The notes beneath the pieces were generated by a model. The model was given only the letters and a program-made list of their open reading frames with translations. It had not been told where the DNA came from and made no database searches. A DNA stretch of 64,000 nucleotides from Saprospiraceae bacterium. Lineage in GTDB: Bacteria; Bacteroidota; Bacteroidia; Chitinophagales; Saprospiraceae. The translations under genes were made by a program, and so were the position numbers. Shown one piece after another: positions 54,301-62,246 of the stretch. The stretch covers positions 1 through 64,000 of the forward strand of contig JABARE010000007.1 of assembly GCA_019187365.1 (NCBI GenBank), written 5' to 3'. Each line of letters starts with the position of its first letter. Position 1 is the first letter of the stretch.

Positions 54301-54514
54301 TATAGCACAAGAACTTTTAAAAACTGTTCGTAGTGGAACAACAATAGATTGGACAATAAAAGAAAGTGTTCAAGCGAATTTGCGTAGAAACATCAGAAGG
54401 ATTCTAAGGAAGTTTGGTTATCCACCAGATTTACAGGAAAAAGCGGTTGAAACAGTTATTACTCAGGCAAAAATGTTAGCAGAGGATTTGGTAAATGGAA
54501 ATGACAATGAATAA
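51371..54514 (+). CDS. hsdR: Type I restriction endonuclease / translocase subunit
   Basis: The protein has 1047 residues. The N-terminal nuclease domain has RPDIILFVNGLPLVVVELK (the D..E-x-K core, about residues 141-160). The superfamily 2 helicase motor shows WHTQGSGKSLSM (Walker A, near 297), VVADEAHRSQ (DEAH-type Walker B, near 420) and FIGFTGTPIE, and in the second lobe MWLTGFDAPCLHTLYVDKP and ARVNRVF. The C-terminal helical region contacts the methylase core. It appears intact. It is the last gene of the operon. Confidence 0.96.
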   Translation: MRNSITENEIEEIALSYLESLGYSYLLGTDISPDGEHPERQYNEVVLATRLRDAIDKLNPTITQDAKEDALKKVLRTDSPNLLINNESFHRYLTDGVDVEVRTESGIRGEKVYIVDFETPENNEFLAINQFTIIESNQNKRPDIILFVNGLPLVVVELKNAVDENATIKSAYNQLQTYKQATPSLFTYNELLIVSDGWDALCGTVTSDFGRFMCWKTKDGKTTADHLQPQMEVMFLGMLNKNTLLDLIRQFIVFEKSDSKTLKKVAAYHQYYAVNKAVESTILASSKNGDGRGGVIWHTQGSGKSLSMVFFSGKLIIEPKMENPTLVILTDRNDLDEQLHDTFCNCQQLLRQEPQKAENRRDLRQLLKVASGGIVFTTIQKFMPMPDDIVQNGDVANEPSVEYIGADIQALSERKNIVVVADEAHRSQYDFIDGFAKHLRDALPNATFIGFTGTPIESGDRNTQAVFGNYVDIYDIQQAVNDKATVPIFYESRLAKVHFEEDEKVSLDEQFEELTEGEELSNRQQMRAKWTRLEAIVGNPNRIQKIAEDLVYHFEQRNAVLDGKAMIVCMSRRICVDLYDAITKIRPLWHSKDDDKGTIKVIMTGSSSDVLNMQPHIRNKQRRKAIGDRLKNPVDSLKLVIVRDMWLTGFDAPCLHTLYVDKPMRGHNLMQAIARVNRVFTEGKEGGLVVDYLGIAQELKSALADYTASGGEGKPTLDQELAVAKMLELHEAIDYQLRHFDWRKFFNLSPVEKLKFIPVIVDYIFSQENGEQSFVENTKNLLKAFAISVPHEKAMAIRDDVALFQAIKTRLVKISDKNEGGKTNEEMETAIKQIISEAITAENVIDIFDAAGLKKPNIEILDEKFLQELKDLPQKNLAVELLKKLLKDEIKKRTKINLVESKKFSEMLEDAIKRYHNGMIDTVEFLEKVLIPFAEQMKEADKRGENLGLDYREYAFYTALEVNNSAVSILGDDILKHIAQELLKTVRSGTTIDWTIKESVQANLRRNIRRILRKFGYPPDLQEKAVETVITQAKMLAEDLVNGNDNE

Positions 54515-54537
54515 AAATTGCCAACGCTCAGTCGTAA

Positions 54538-54593
54538 GCACATTTGCAAGCCCACACGAGCCAACGCTCAGACCAAAGGCTCGCAAAAGAGCT
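54538..54593 (+). repeat. 56-bp direct repeat, right copy
   Basis: This is the same unit as at 46691-46746 in the same orientation, beginning 23 bases after the hsdR stop. Recombination between the copies would delete the whole hsd operon. Confidence 0.8.
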
Positions 54594-54645
54594 TACGCCT
54601 TTCCAGGCCAAGTAGCCCAAAGGGCTTTAGGGTTTGCCGACCCAC

Positions 54646-54760
54646 AAAAAACAAAATAAATTTGTGCTTCGTGGATAGGTTGGTGCGGATTGATAATGAC
54701 AAGAAAATAAAGCTAAATGATTGACAAACAGACAGAAGGAAATGAACACCAGTTGCCAAC
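54646..54760 (-). repeat. Right inverted flank of the R-M cassette
   Basis: AAAAAACAAAATAAATT (54646-54662) and GTTGCCAAC (54752-54760) are the inverted counterparts of the words at 46631-46647 and 46526-46534. Confidence 0.6.
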
Positions 54761-54883
54761 ACGCGGTATAGTTAATTGCCGGTGCAGTGGGTATTCGAGC
54801 GACACAGCTCGTATCAAAAGTAGTTGTAACTTGATAGGAAAGTGCTTCGAAATCGGCAACTAACCATACCGCAAACCGTTGGC
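54755..54883. repeat. Imperfect long inverted repeat, cassette-boundary candidate
   Basis: GCCAACACGCGGTATAGTTA (54755 on, running to TTGCC at 54780) pairs with the complement of the block at 54855-54883 that starts GGCAACTAACCATACC and ends CCGTTGGC. The arms are about 26-29 bp with a 74-base loop. The layout recalls integron attC sites, but the core boxes (GCCAAC/GTTGGC) do not fit the RYYYAAC/GTTRRRY rule. Confidence 0.5.
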
Positions 54884-55084
54884 GATAATGCCTCCGGCAC
54901 GCAGAATCGTCCGCTTTGCGGACTTTACTTCTGCTATTTTCTCCAACGGCCTGGCAGTACGCCTAATTCGTTTTTCGTGCCTGCGGCACTATCCGCCAAT
55001 AGGCGGATAAAACGAATTGTGGCTAAAGGCTCCCGTTGCAAGGATGCAAGCATCTTGCAACTCGCCTTATCCGCCAGGCCGTTA
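54877..55084 (+). repeat. 208-bp hairpin-rich direct repeat, left of fic
   Basis: This is repeated at 56472-56679 with about five mismatches. It contains nested stems: CGGCCTGGC/GCCAGGCCG (54947-54955 and 55073-55081) enclosing AATTCGTTTT/AAAACGAATT (54965-54974 and 55009-55018). Small perfect hairpins are also present: GTCCGCTTTGCGGAC (54909-54923), GTGCCTGCGGCAC (54977-54989) and TATCCGCC-AATA-GGCGGATA (54990-55009). No open frame of note. Confidence 0.8.
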
Positions 55085-55145
55085 GTAACAAAGCGTGACG
55101 AACTCTCGGCAATACAATTTGACACCTAAAAAGAATGACTCTTTT

Positions 55146-55240
55146 CGTATCATAATCAAATCTAAACGTATCAAAACGTATCATTTCGCCCTTGCGGTTT
55201 CAAATCATATTCGTATATTTGCGTATCAAATCGTATCAAA
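55146..55240 (+). promoter_or_regulatory. CGTATCAAA iterons upstream of fic
   Basis: CGTATCAW-type boxes start at 55146, 55167, 55177, 55222 and 55232, with a partial one (CGTATATT) at 55212. Spacings of 10 bases (one helical turn) occur twice, and the last box abuts the ATG. The boxes cover the promoter, which suggests an operator for an autoregulator. Confidence 0.6.
55192..55221 (+). promoter_or_regulatory. Bacteroidota promoter of fic
   Basis: TTG (55192-55194), 19 bases, then TATATTTG (55214-55221) matches the -33/-7 consensus closely and ends 19 bases before the ATG, giving a very short leader. Confidence 0.65.
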
Positions 55241-56281
55241 ATGGACAATGAGGTATATAATTTTAAACTGAATATTGATTGGAAGCTGATTCACTTAATT
55301 AGTGAAATAGACCGCTTTGATGCAAGTTGGACAGCTATTGAACGAAAAGAAGGACAAAGTCTTAAAGAGTTAAAAAGTATTGCTACAGTGCGAAGCGTAG
55401 GGGCTTCAAACCGAATTGAAGGCAACAAAATGAGCGATGAGGAGGTTGACGTGTTACTTCAAAAAATTGACATAACAAAACTTACCGACAGAGATTCGCA
55501 GGAAGTGGTCGGTTATTTTGAAGTATTGGATTTGATTTCGGAATCTTACGAAAACATCAATCTTACCGAAAGTCACATCAAAAGTTTACACAATAGTTTG
55601 ATGAAATATAGTGCCAAAGACCAATGGCACAAAGGCAATTATAAGGCACATAGCAACGCAGTTGAAGCCTCATTTCCTGACGGCACACGACGAATCATTT
55701 TTCAAACAACCGAAGCGGGATTTGCAACCGAAGATGCCATAAGAGAGCTGCTCAATTGGTTTAATTCAGAAACGGTAGTACATCCCTTAATCAAAATAGC
55801 TTCCTTTGTCTATGATTTTTTAAGCGTTCATCCTTTTCAAGACGGAAATGGAAGGTTAAGTCGTTTAATTTCAACGCTATTATTACTCAAAAACGGATAT
55901 AAATGGATACAATACGTGAGTTTTGAACACGAAATTGAAAACCGGAAAAGCGAATATTATCAGATTCTTAGAAGCTGTCAAGCACAACGCCCTAACGAAG
56001 ATGTAACTGTTTGGATGCAGTTCTTTTTGAGTTGCTTGTCAAATATTCAATCCCAACTTATGACGAAATTGAATAAAAGCGGTTTAGAAACACAGCTTTT
56101 GCCCAAGGAAAAATCAATCTTTACGATTATTCAAAACCGCCCCAACATTCAGTCGGGAGAAATTTCCGAAAAATTGGCCATACCATTACCCACCGTAAAA
56201 CGTATCCTGTCGGAGTTAATCAATAAAGGATTGATTGTAAAACAAGGTAGCGGACGAAATGTGAGTTACACGATAAAATAG
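55241..56281 (+). CDS. Fic-domain protein (probable AMP transferase) with winged-helix tail
   Basis: The protein has 346 residues. The Fic core motif HPFQDGNGRLSRL (about residue 197) has all catalytic residues (His, Asp, Gly-Asn-Gly-Arg). N-terminal to it, TVRSVGASNRIEGNKMS (about residues 48-64) fits the (S/T)xxxE(G/N) inhibitory helix, so this is a self-inhibited class II Fic protein. The C-terminal ~70 residues (SGEISEKLAIPLPTVKRILS) look like a winged helix-turn-helix, which could bind the iterons in front of the gene. Fic enzymes usually transfer AMP to target proteins. It lies alone between the two 208-bp repeats. Confidence 0.93.
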   Translation: MDNEVYNFKLNIDWKLIHLISEIDRFDASWTAIERKEGQSLKELKSIATVRSVGASNRIEGNKMSDEEVDVLLQKIDITKLTDRDSQEVVGYFEVLDLISESYENINLTESHIKSLHNSLMKYSAKDQWHKGNYKAHSNAVEASFPDGTRRIIFQTTEAGFATEDAIRELLNWFNSETVVHPLIKIASFVYDFLSVHPFQDGNGRLSRLISTLLLLKNGYKWIQYVSFEHEIENRKSEYYQILRSCQAQRPNEDVTVWMQFFLSCLSNIQSQLMTKLNKSGLETQLLPKEKSIFTIIQNRPNIQSGEISEKLAIPLPTVKRILSELINKGLIVKQGSGRNVSYTIK

Positions 56282-56471
56282 ATAAAGATAAAAGTTAACA
56301 ATACCATTGTATAAAAAGAATAGAAATCGCCCAGCTACTAACAGCACCTACAAGAAATTGGCGGTTCAGTGCTCCGCAGACAGTTTTGTGGTTAACCAAA
56401 GTTTGGTTCTCCGCATCAATCCCGCAGTATTGCGGGATGGTGAAAATCGCCAAATTCTTGTGGCTGCAAAA

Positions 56472-56679
56472 CGTTGGCGAAAATGCCTCCGGCACGCAGA
56501 ATCGTCCGCTTTGCGGACTTTACTTCTGCTATTTTCGCCAACTGCCTGGCAGTACGCCTAATTCGTTTTTCGTGCCTGCGGCACTATCCGCCAACAGGCG
56601 GATAAAACGAATTGTGGCTAAAGGCTCCCGTTGCAAGGATGCAAGCATCTTGCAACTCGCCTTATCCGCCAGGCCGTTA
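56472..56679 (+). repeat. 208-bp hairpin-rich direct repeat, right of fic
   Basis: This is a near-identical partner of 54877-55084 in the same orientation. One base change weakens the outer stem (ACTGCC for ACGGCC), and the loop of one hairpin differs (AACA for AATA). It ends 10 bases before the stop of the convergent esterase-like gene. The bases between fic and this copy (56282-56471) hold no gene. Confidence 0.8.
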
Positions 56680-56688
56680 TTTCTCAAA

Positions 56689-57867
56689 TCAATTAAAAAC
56701 AATTTTAAGATTACTTTGTAACCTTACATTTTGAATTTTAACAATAAATAATCCGGAGCCTAACATTTTTCTATCCAGAATGAAGTTGCTCTCCGTCTTT
56801 GCTTTTGCCTGGTAGATTGTTTGTCCGCAACCATTCAAAACGGTAAGATTATATGGAAGATTTAAATCCCCATCATCCATTTGGAAATAAATTCTTTCAT
56901 TTGCGGGATTGGGATATGCAGATACAGATAATGTTTTACCCGTAGGTTCTTCCGTTTCAACTATAGAAGATTGCTTAAAAAACTCCCAAAACAATTTGGC
57001 AGCTTCCAGAGGGTAGTTATTTCCATTTGGATACTGATGGCCCATATTTTTTACTAAAGTAAAAATATATGGACTGGTGCTGGATCCTCCTGTTTGGGAT
57101 TCCTTCCAGTGATACGTTTGTGTTATTTGGCTTTCACTATGATCGAAGGTATGGGTTAAACCCTGGCAGCCAAGTATCCGATTCAGATAAACTTTTAAAT
57201 ATTCAAGTATCGAGTCACCATAAAAAGGCAATTCGGTAAACGGTGGTACAATAAACATATTGTCAGAGGTGCCTAACATAAACCAAAAGGGGATGCGTCG
57301 TACAGGATTCGTGACGGAATCCGACTTGACCAATATGCCCCCGCAGCCAGCCGCAGCAGAAAACACATCACCGGCATCCATTGCCATTTTATGGACCATT
57401 GCCGAACCATTGGAAAATCCCGTTATGTACATTTTCGAACTGTTTACAGGAAAAGTATCTCTGACTCTTCTAATCAATTCCTTTAAAAACTTAACATCGT
57501 CGACATAGTTTTGAGGAGGTCCAGAGCAAGGTTGATCCGTTACATGTCCATTGACCCATCTGGCAATGACTTTTTCGACACTGTCTTCCGTTACACACCA
57601 TTTTAGAGAAGAAGGATACAAAGTAATAAAATTTTCACTTTCACCAAGTTCCTTCCAACCGAAGATATTGTAAGGTTCATCACTATCGTGGGCTGAGCTA
57701 TGCAATACCATTACAACAGGATATCCTCCTGGAGGCGGTGCCTTTCTGGGTATCTGGATAATAGACTCCCGCAATCTTCCTTCAAATAAAAATTTGACAT
57801 CTATCCGCTGTCCGATAATGCTATTTACAAAAAATAGCAAAAAAAAGAGTTGAAGATAATTTTTCAT
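56689..57867 (-). CDS. Secreted PHB-depolymerase/feruloyl-esterase-like protein with T9SS tail
   Basis: The protein has about 392 residues from the ATG at 57867 (MKNYLQLFFLLFFVNSIIGQ, a signal peptide). An alpha/beta-hydrolase of the esterase/PHB depolymerase type is shown by VVMVLHSSAHDSDEPYN, MYITGFSNGSAMVHKMA (GxSxG nucleophile Ser) and LVKNMGHQYPNG (catalytic His). The C-terminal ~80 residues are a T9SS sorting domain (SAYPNPANERIYF). The substrate may be a polyester or feruloylated polysaccharide; the nearby GH28-like gene makes plant polysaccharide plausible. Confidence 0.85.
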   Translation of the reverse strand: MKNYLQLFFLLFFVNSIIGQRIDVKFLFEGRLRESIIQIPRKAPPPGGYPVVMVLHSSAHDSDEPYNIFGWKELGESENFITLYPSSLKWCVTEDSVEKVIARWVNGHVTDQPCSGPPQNYVDDVKFLKELIRRVRDTFPVNSSKMYITGFSNGSAMVHKMAMDAGDVFSAAAGCGGILVKSDSVTNPVRRIPFWFMLGTSDNMFIVPPFTELPFYGDSILEYLKVYLNRILGCQGLTHTFDHSESQITQTYHWKESQTGGSSTSPYIFTLVKNMGHQYPNGNNYPLEAAKLFWEFFKQSSIVETEEPTGKTLSVSAYPNPANERIYFQMDDGDLNLPYNLTVLNGCGQTIYQAKAKTESNFILDRKMLGSGLFIVKIQNVRLQSNLKIVFN

Positions 57868-58033
57868 AAACACTATTTTTAGATAATTAATAATCTGGTG
57901 CAGTTTAACGCCCCTTGGCTAATTACCCAAATTTAAGGTAGAATTTATACACTACCAAATAATTTAGCCGAAAGGCCCTGATTTTATTCCTGAATTTACT
58001 CTGAAGAAGCTAAATTATCCTTATATTTGAGTG

Positions 58034-58381
58034 ATGGCTTACAGTGAGTATTTAGCTGACCGGGTACGTCACCGTCTTTCCAAACATCCTGTCAAAGAAA
58101 AAAAGATGATGGGAGGTCTAATCTTTATGGTGAATGAAAAAATGTGCATTGGGGTTGACACCGATCGAAAAAGTGGTCACGACAGAATCATGGTTAGGGT
58201 TGGCAAAAGTGCATACGATAATCTGCTCCATAAAAAGGGTTGCCGGGAAATGGATTTTACCGGCAAACCCATGAAAGGTTTTTTGTTTGTTTATCCTGAT
58301 GGCTTTGACAAAGAAACAGACCTGGATTTTTGGATAAACAAAGCTCTTGAATTTAACAGGGACATCAATACATCAAAGTAA
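58034..58381 (+). CDS. TfoX N-terminal domain protein
   Basis: The protein has 115 residues from the ATG at 58034. The whole chain is a TfoX_N domain: EYLADRVRHRLSKHPVKEKK, MMGGLIFMVNEKMCIGVD, then YDNLLHKKGCREMDFTGKPM. Such stand-alone proteins are common in Bacteroidota. TfoX regulates competence in gamma-proteobacteria, but that role should not be carried over to a lone N-domain. Confidence 0.88.
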   Translation: MAYSEYLADRVRHRLSKHPVKEKKMMGGLIFMVNEKMCIGVDTDRKSGHDRIMVRVGKSAYDNLLHKKGCREMDFTGKPMKGFLFVYPDGFDKETDLDFWINKALEFNRDINTSK

Positions 58382-58571
58382 GAAGCCCCTGTCCTTAATG
58401 CAATCCCTTTAACTGGAGAGTTGGGCACCGCAATCCGTAAGGATAAGATGCAAGATGAATTACCCGACAGCTTGCTCCGGAATAAGCCCATCGCCGTCTA
58501 GCCTCCCTGCACCTTGTGATCTGCTCTGTTCCCCGGGTCTTTTGCTTATGTTTGTTGGCTAAAACAGCTCT

Positions 58572-60077
58572 ATGCGACCACTCATATTTGCCTTGTCCTT
58601 TATCCTCTCGATGTGCAGTCAGGCGTTTTCCGCTGAGTATAACATCATGAGCTATGGCGCCGTGGGCGACGGGGTGACGTTGAACACAAGGTCCATACAG
58701 AAAGCCATTGACGAGGCCCATGCGCAGGGTGGTGGCATGGTGCGCATACCAGCCGGTCGTTTTGTAACCGGAACCCTCCTAATGAAGAGCGGCGTAGAGC
58801 TCCACCTCGAAAAGCGCGCTGTCCTGCTTGGAAGCATCGTTGCCGCCGATTACCCCACGCTCAGCAGATGGAAGGCCCTCATCGGGGCAGACGGCGCAAG
58901 AGGCATTGCCATTACCGGCAAAGGCACCATCGACGGCAGGGGAGCACAGCTTGCATTGCACGTAGACAGCCTTTTTTATGCAGGGCAGATCGACAGTCAC
59001 AACTACTACTTTGCCGAAAGAAGGCCCTGGGCAGAACTCCGGCCCCAGATCATTGAGTTCAACCTGTGCAGCGACATCGTTGTGCGCGATGTGACAATAA
59101 AAAATGCAGCCTGCTGGGTTCAGACTTATCAAAAATGCAACAAACTCGTCATCGATAACATACGCGTTGACAGCGACGCCTACTGGAACAACGACGGAAT
59201 CGACATTCTCGATTGCACCAATGTGAGGATCACCAACTGCGACATCAACAGTTCCGACGACGGAATTTGCATTAAATCAGAGGATTTCAGCCTCAAACAC
59301 ATCAACGACAACATCTACATTGCCGATTGCCGCATCCGATCCAGCGCCAGCGCGGTCAAATTTGGCACTTCACTGGTCAGTGGTACGCGAAATGTGGTCA
59401 TTCGCAACATCGAAGTCTACGACACCTACCGCTCTGCCATCGCCATCGAAGCGACCCAGGGCGGTTTTATTGAAAACGTTCTGGTGGAGAACATCCGGGC
59501 AAAAAATACGGGCAATGCCATTTTCCTTCGCATTGGCAGGATCCGGGGAGCAGAGAAGGCGGGGCCGCTGAAAAATGTCACCATTCGCAATGTAAAAGTT
59601 GAGGTTCCCTATGATATTCCCGATAAGGATTACATCATTCGGGGGCCCGCATTGCCTGGCTTTCACAACACCTTTCCTTCTTCCATAACCGGAAATCCAG
59701 GTGTTTTTGTCGAAAACGTGACCATTGAAAACGTAGAGATCATCTATCCCGGCAGGGGAAATAAAGCCTATGCCAACCTGCCCTTATACCGCATCAAAGA
59801 CGTTCCTGAACTGGAAACGGAGTATCCCGAATTTTCCATGTTTGGCGAATTGCCGGCATGGGGTTTTTACGTCCGGCACGTGAAAGGCCTGAACTTTAAA
59901 AACATAGCTCTGAAAATCAAAAATCCGGATTACCGCCCGGCCATGGTCTTCGACGACGTGCACGATCTGACCATTGAGTTCTTGAAGGTACGAGGTGACA
60001 ACAAGGAAGAGCCCCTGTTTTTCCAGAACTGTAGCGGCGTTCAGGTCAGCGGTCTCCAGCTTTTCCTCAAAAATTAA
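58572..60077 (+). CDS. GH28-like (polygalacturonase fold) secreted protein
   Basis: The protein has 501 residues with a signal peptide ending QAFSA. The right-handed beta-helix begins with YGAVGDGVTLNTRSIQKAID and GGMVRIPAGRFVTGTLLM, the classic Pectate_lyase_3/GH28 start. The catalytic Asp blocks are present: NNDGIDILD and NSSDDGICIKS. The usual GHG is replaced by GTSLVSG and no RIK block is seen, so the substrate or mechanism may differ from standard polygalacturonases. It is followed at 33 bases by a broken sugar transporter gene. Confidence 0.85.
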   Translation: MRPLIFALSFILSMCSQAFSAEYNIMSYGAVGDGVTLNTRSIQKAIDEAHAQGGGMVRIPAGRFVTGTLLMKSGVELHLEKRAVLLGSIVAADYPTLSRWKALIGADGARGIAITGKGTIDGRGAQLALHVDSLFYAGQIDSHNYYFAERRPWAELRPQIIEFNLCSDIVVRDVTIKNAACWVQTYQKCNKLVIDNIRVDSDAYWNNDGIDILDCTNVRITNCDINSSDDGICIKSEDFSLKHINDNIYIADCRIRSSASAVKFGTSLVSGTRNVVIRNIEVYDTYRSAIAIEATQGGFIENVLVENIRAKNTGNAIFLRIGRIRGAEKAGPLKNVTIRNVKVEVPYDIPDKDYIIRGPALPGFHNTFPSSITGNPGVFVENVTIENVEIIYPGRGNKAYANLPLYRIKDVPELETEYPEFSMFGELPAWGFYVRHVKGLNFKNIALKIKNPDYRPAMVFDDVHDLTIEFLKVRGDNKEEPLFFQNCSGVQVSGLQLFLKN

Positions 60078-60109
60078 ACTCGTGTTTACCAAAAGCTTCT
60101 CGTAAGACC

Positions 60110-60376
60110 ATGTTCCAAAAAGAAGAAAGCCATTTGCTGCATTTCAGCGCCCTGACGGCATCTCTTTCGGGACTGCTGTTCGGTTTTGATACCGTCGTCA
60201 TCTCCGGTGCGGAACAAACGATCCAAAACCTTTGGCAACTGAGCAGCCTACAGCACGGACTTGCCATCAGCATGGCGCTTTGGGGTATCGCGTCAAGATC
60301 TCATAATTTCCGGAGTGCGCAGGCTTACCTCTCTTCAACATTGGGAACTCTGCTCTTCAAAAATACTACGCTTTAA
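60110..60376 (+). pseudogene. N-terminal stump of a sugar-porter MFS transporter
   Basis: The first ~62 residues match the start of a sugar porter family transporter (FSALTASLSGLLFGFDTVVI, SGAEQTIQNLW, then GLAISMALWG). The match ends abruptly and is followed by unrelated residues to a stop. A full transporter has about 450 residues. It looks like a deletion scar of a GH28-sugar uptake unit. Confidence 0.65.
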
Positions 60377-60428
60377 TCTCTAACCGATTGTGCTTCAACT
60401 TACACATGAATTTTCATGCATTTTCAAC

Positions 60429-62204
60429 CTATAGTTTAACGATCCATCTTGAACTGATTACCTTCCCGTCTTCCGTCACCTGTGCAACATAAACGCCGGC
60501 AGCCAAATTCTTCAAATTCATATAATGACTTCCCTGATAAAGGGGTTTACTATCAATAGACCTACCCCATAAATCGTAAAGTTTTAAAATCATTTTTTGC
60601 GGATTATAATCCATTACATTTATGATCACATAATCTTCACATGGATTGGGCCAGATTTGAATTTCCGGTATTTCATGTTCATCTTCCGTGTTTACCATTA
60701 CGCCTATTCTAACAGTACGACATAATGTATCTTCACCATTTCGATTTTTCACAATCAAACAAACTTCATAGATGCCCTTTTCAGAAAATTGATGTGTCGG
60801 ATTTTTGGCATCACTGGTATTGGCATTACTTTTGGTGTCGCCAAAATTCCAATTCCACTCTTCAACTTCATATGCGCTTAAATCCGTAAATTCAAACTTT
60901 AAATAATCTGAGGTATCCTGGTCATATCTCCAATGACACCAAGGGATATTGTCAATTCCCAAACTATCGCATATACTTCCATCGATTGGACCAAGACGGT
61001 ATTTAGGAAAAGCAGACATGCAAGTCTTGATCGTTGGAATTGATACATTATGTTGGCGAAAATCGCAATTTCTATATGAATTATTAGGTTTATTAATTGT
61101 AGTAAATTCCTTTGAATAGGTGAGGTCGTTGCCTACATAAATCCTTCCATCAGGCCCCAGTTGCAGTTGATGAAAAAGGTTCGAAGAGAATTTACCAGGT
61201 GAATACTCTGTTAAATAGCCATCGTAATTCGCAACCAACTGTTTATCCTTCAATTCGTTATTTTCTATTCCAAATTGAAATAATGAATTTCCAGAAGCAA
61301 CATAAAGGAACTTATTATTGGGAGAGAATTCAACTCCGACCCCGTATGGTTGTAAAGTGTCAACGTACCTATATTGGTGATTATAAAGCTGGCCATTACA
61401 TCTATCAAATTGAAAAAAATCAATATAATTTCCTTTGCCGTCTAAATGATTAAATGCCATGTTAGATCCAATAATATAATATTCCCCATTTGGTGAAAAG
61501 CTAGAAAATCCAGCATCAGCAGCCCGATATAAGTCATTAACTTTTTGCAAAAAGATCGTGTCAATCCCGGTTGGTGTTAAGAGTATATTATAAAAGTGAT
61601 TAATTCTGTCTACAGGTGCTATAATCCACCAATCTCTGCCATTTGCGTGTTTACAAGCATTAATTTTACCGGCATCAAGTGTATCTGCTATTACTTGTGT
61701 TTTACCTGATATCACTTCTACTCTTTTGCCGCTTTTAATCTTTATTATACTCCTGGATAATTCAATTACAGCAATGACACCTTCTCCACCAACCCACTTA
61801 ATATTCGTTGTAAACAAATAAAATTGATCTGATTTATTTGGGATTGGAATTATTAAATGTCCTTGAGGAATGGGTTCACAATTATCCTTAATAGTTTCCC
61901 AATTTATCAATCTTTCTCCTGTGGCATCCTCAGCATGATAACCATTAAAAGCAAATAAAAAATTACCATTGGTATCAGCTATACAGGAAGCACTTCTATA
62001 AAATTCAATAATATTAATTGAGTCTAAATATATAAACGGATTGCCGCTTTCCGATTTAAACGATATTTTAGTGGAACCCGAACCGGAATCTCTTTTAAAT
62101 TTTAAATAATCGTAATTTACGATCCATTCAAAGTCTTGTTTTTGTGTATATCCAACGATAGTAAAACTGGAAATGAATAATATTAGTGAAATGATTTTAA
62201 TCAT
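60429..62204 (-). CDS. Secreted beta-propeller-like protein with PKD and T9SS domains
   Basis: The protein has 591 residues with a signal peptide (SLILFISSFTIVGY). Residues ~25-390 contain repeating strand-loop units (FSPNGEYYIIGSNMAF, GVEFSPNNKFLYVASGN, LGPDGRIYVGNDL) that look like a beta-propeller. Residues ~420-495 form a PKD domain (WNWNFGDTKSNANTSDAKNP, THQFSEKGIYEVCLIV). The last ~75 residues are a T9SS sorting domain (IQIWPNPCEDYVIINV, LAAGVYVAQV). A surface or extracellular function is likely; the ligand is unknown. It is AT-rich relative to the polysaccharide genes. Confidence 0.85.
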   Translation of the reverse strand: MIKIISLILFISSFTIVGYTQKQDFEWIVNYDYLKFKRDSGSGSTKISFKSESGNPFIYLDSINIIEFYRSASCIADTNGNFLFAFNGYHAEDATGERLINWETIKDNCEPIPQGHLIIPIPNKSDQFYLFTTNIKWVGGEGVIAVIELSRSIIKIKSGKRVEVISGKTQVIADTLDAGKINACKHANGRDWWIIAPVDRINHFYNILLTPTGIDTIFLQKVNDLYRAADAGFSSFSPNGEYYIIGSNMAFNHLDGKGNYIDFFQFDRCNGQLYNHQYRYVDTLQPYGVGVEFSPNNKFLYVASGNSLFQFGIENNELKDKQLVANYDGYLTEYSPGKFSSNLFHQLQLGPDGRIYVGNDLTYSKEFTTINKPNNSYRNCDFRQHNVSIPTIKTCMSAFPKYRLGPIDGSICDSLGIDNIPWCHWRYDQDTSDYLKFEFTDLSAYEVEEWNWNFGDTKSNANTSDAKNPTHQFSEKGIYEVCLIVKNRNGEDTLCRTVRIGVMVNTEDEHEIPEIQIWPNPCEDYVIINVMDYNPQKMILKLYDLWGRSIDSKPLYQGSHYMNLKNLAAGVYVAQVTEDGKVISSRWIVKL

Positions 62205-62246
62205 AAGTCATTACTTTTCTACCTATTATCCTGGTCAATATTAGTA

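Noticed and set aside
54755-56679. A canonical integron cassette array
   Set aside because: No integrase is present, and the core boxes do not match RYYYAAC/GTTRRRY; only a looser cassette-like idea is kept as a finding.
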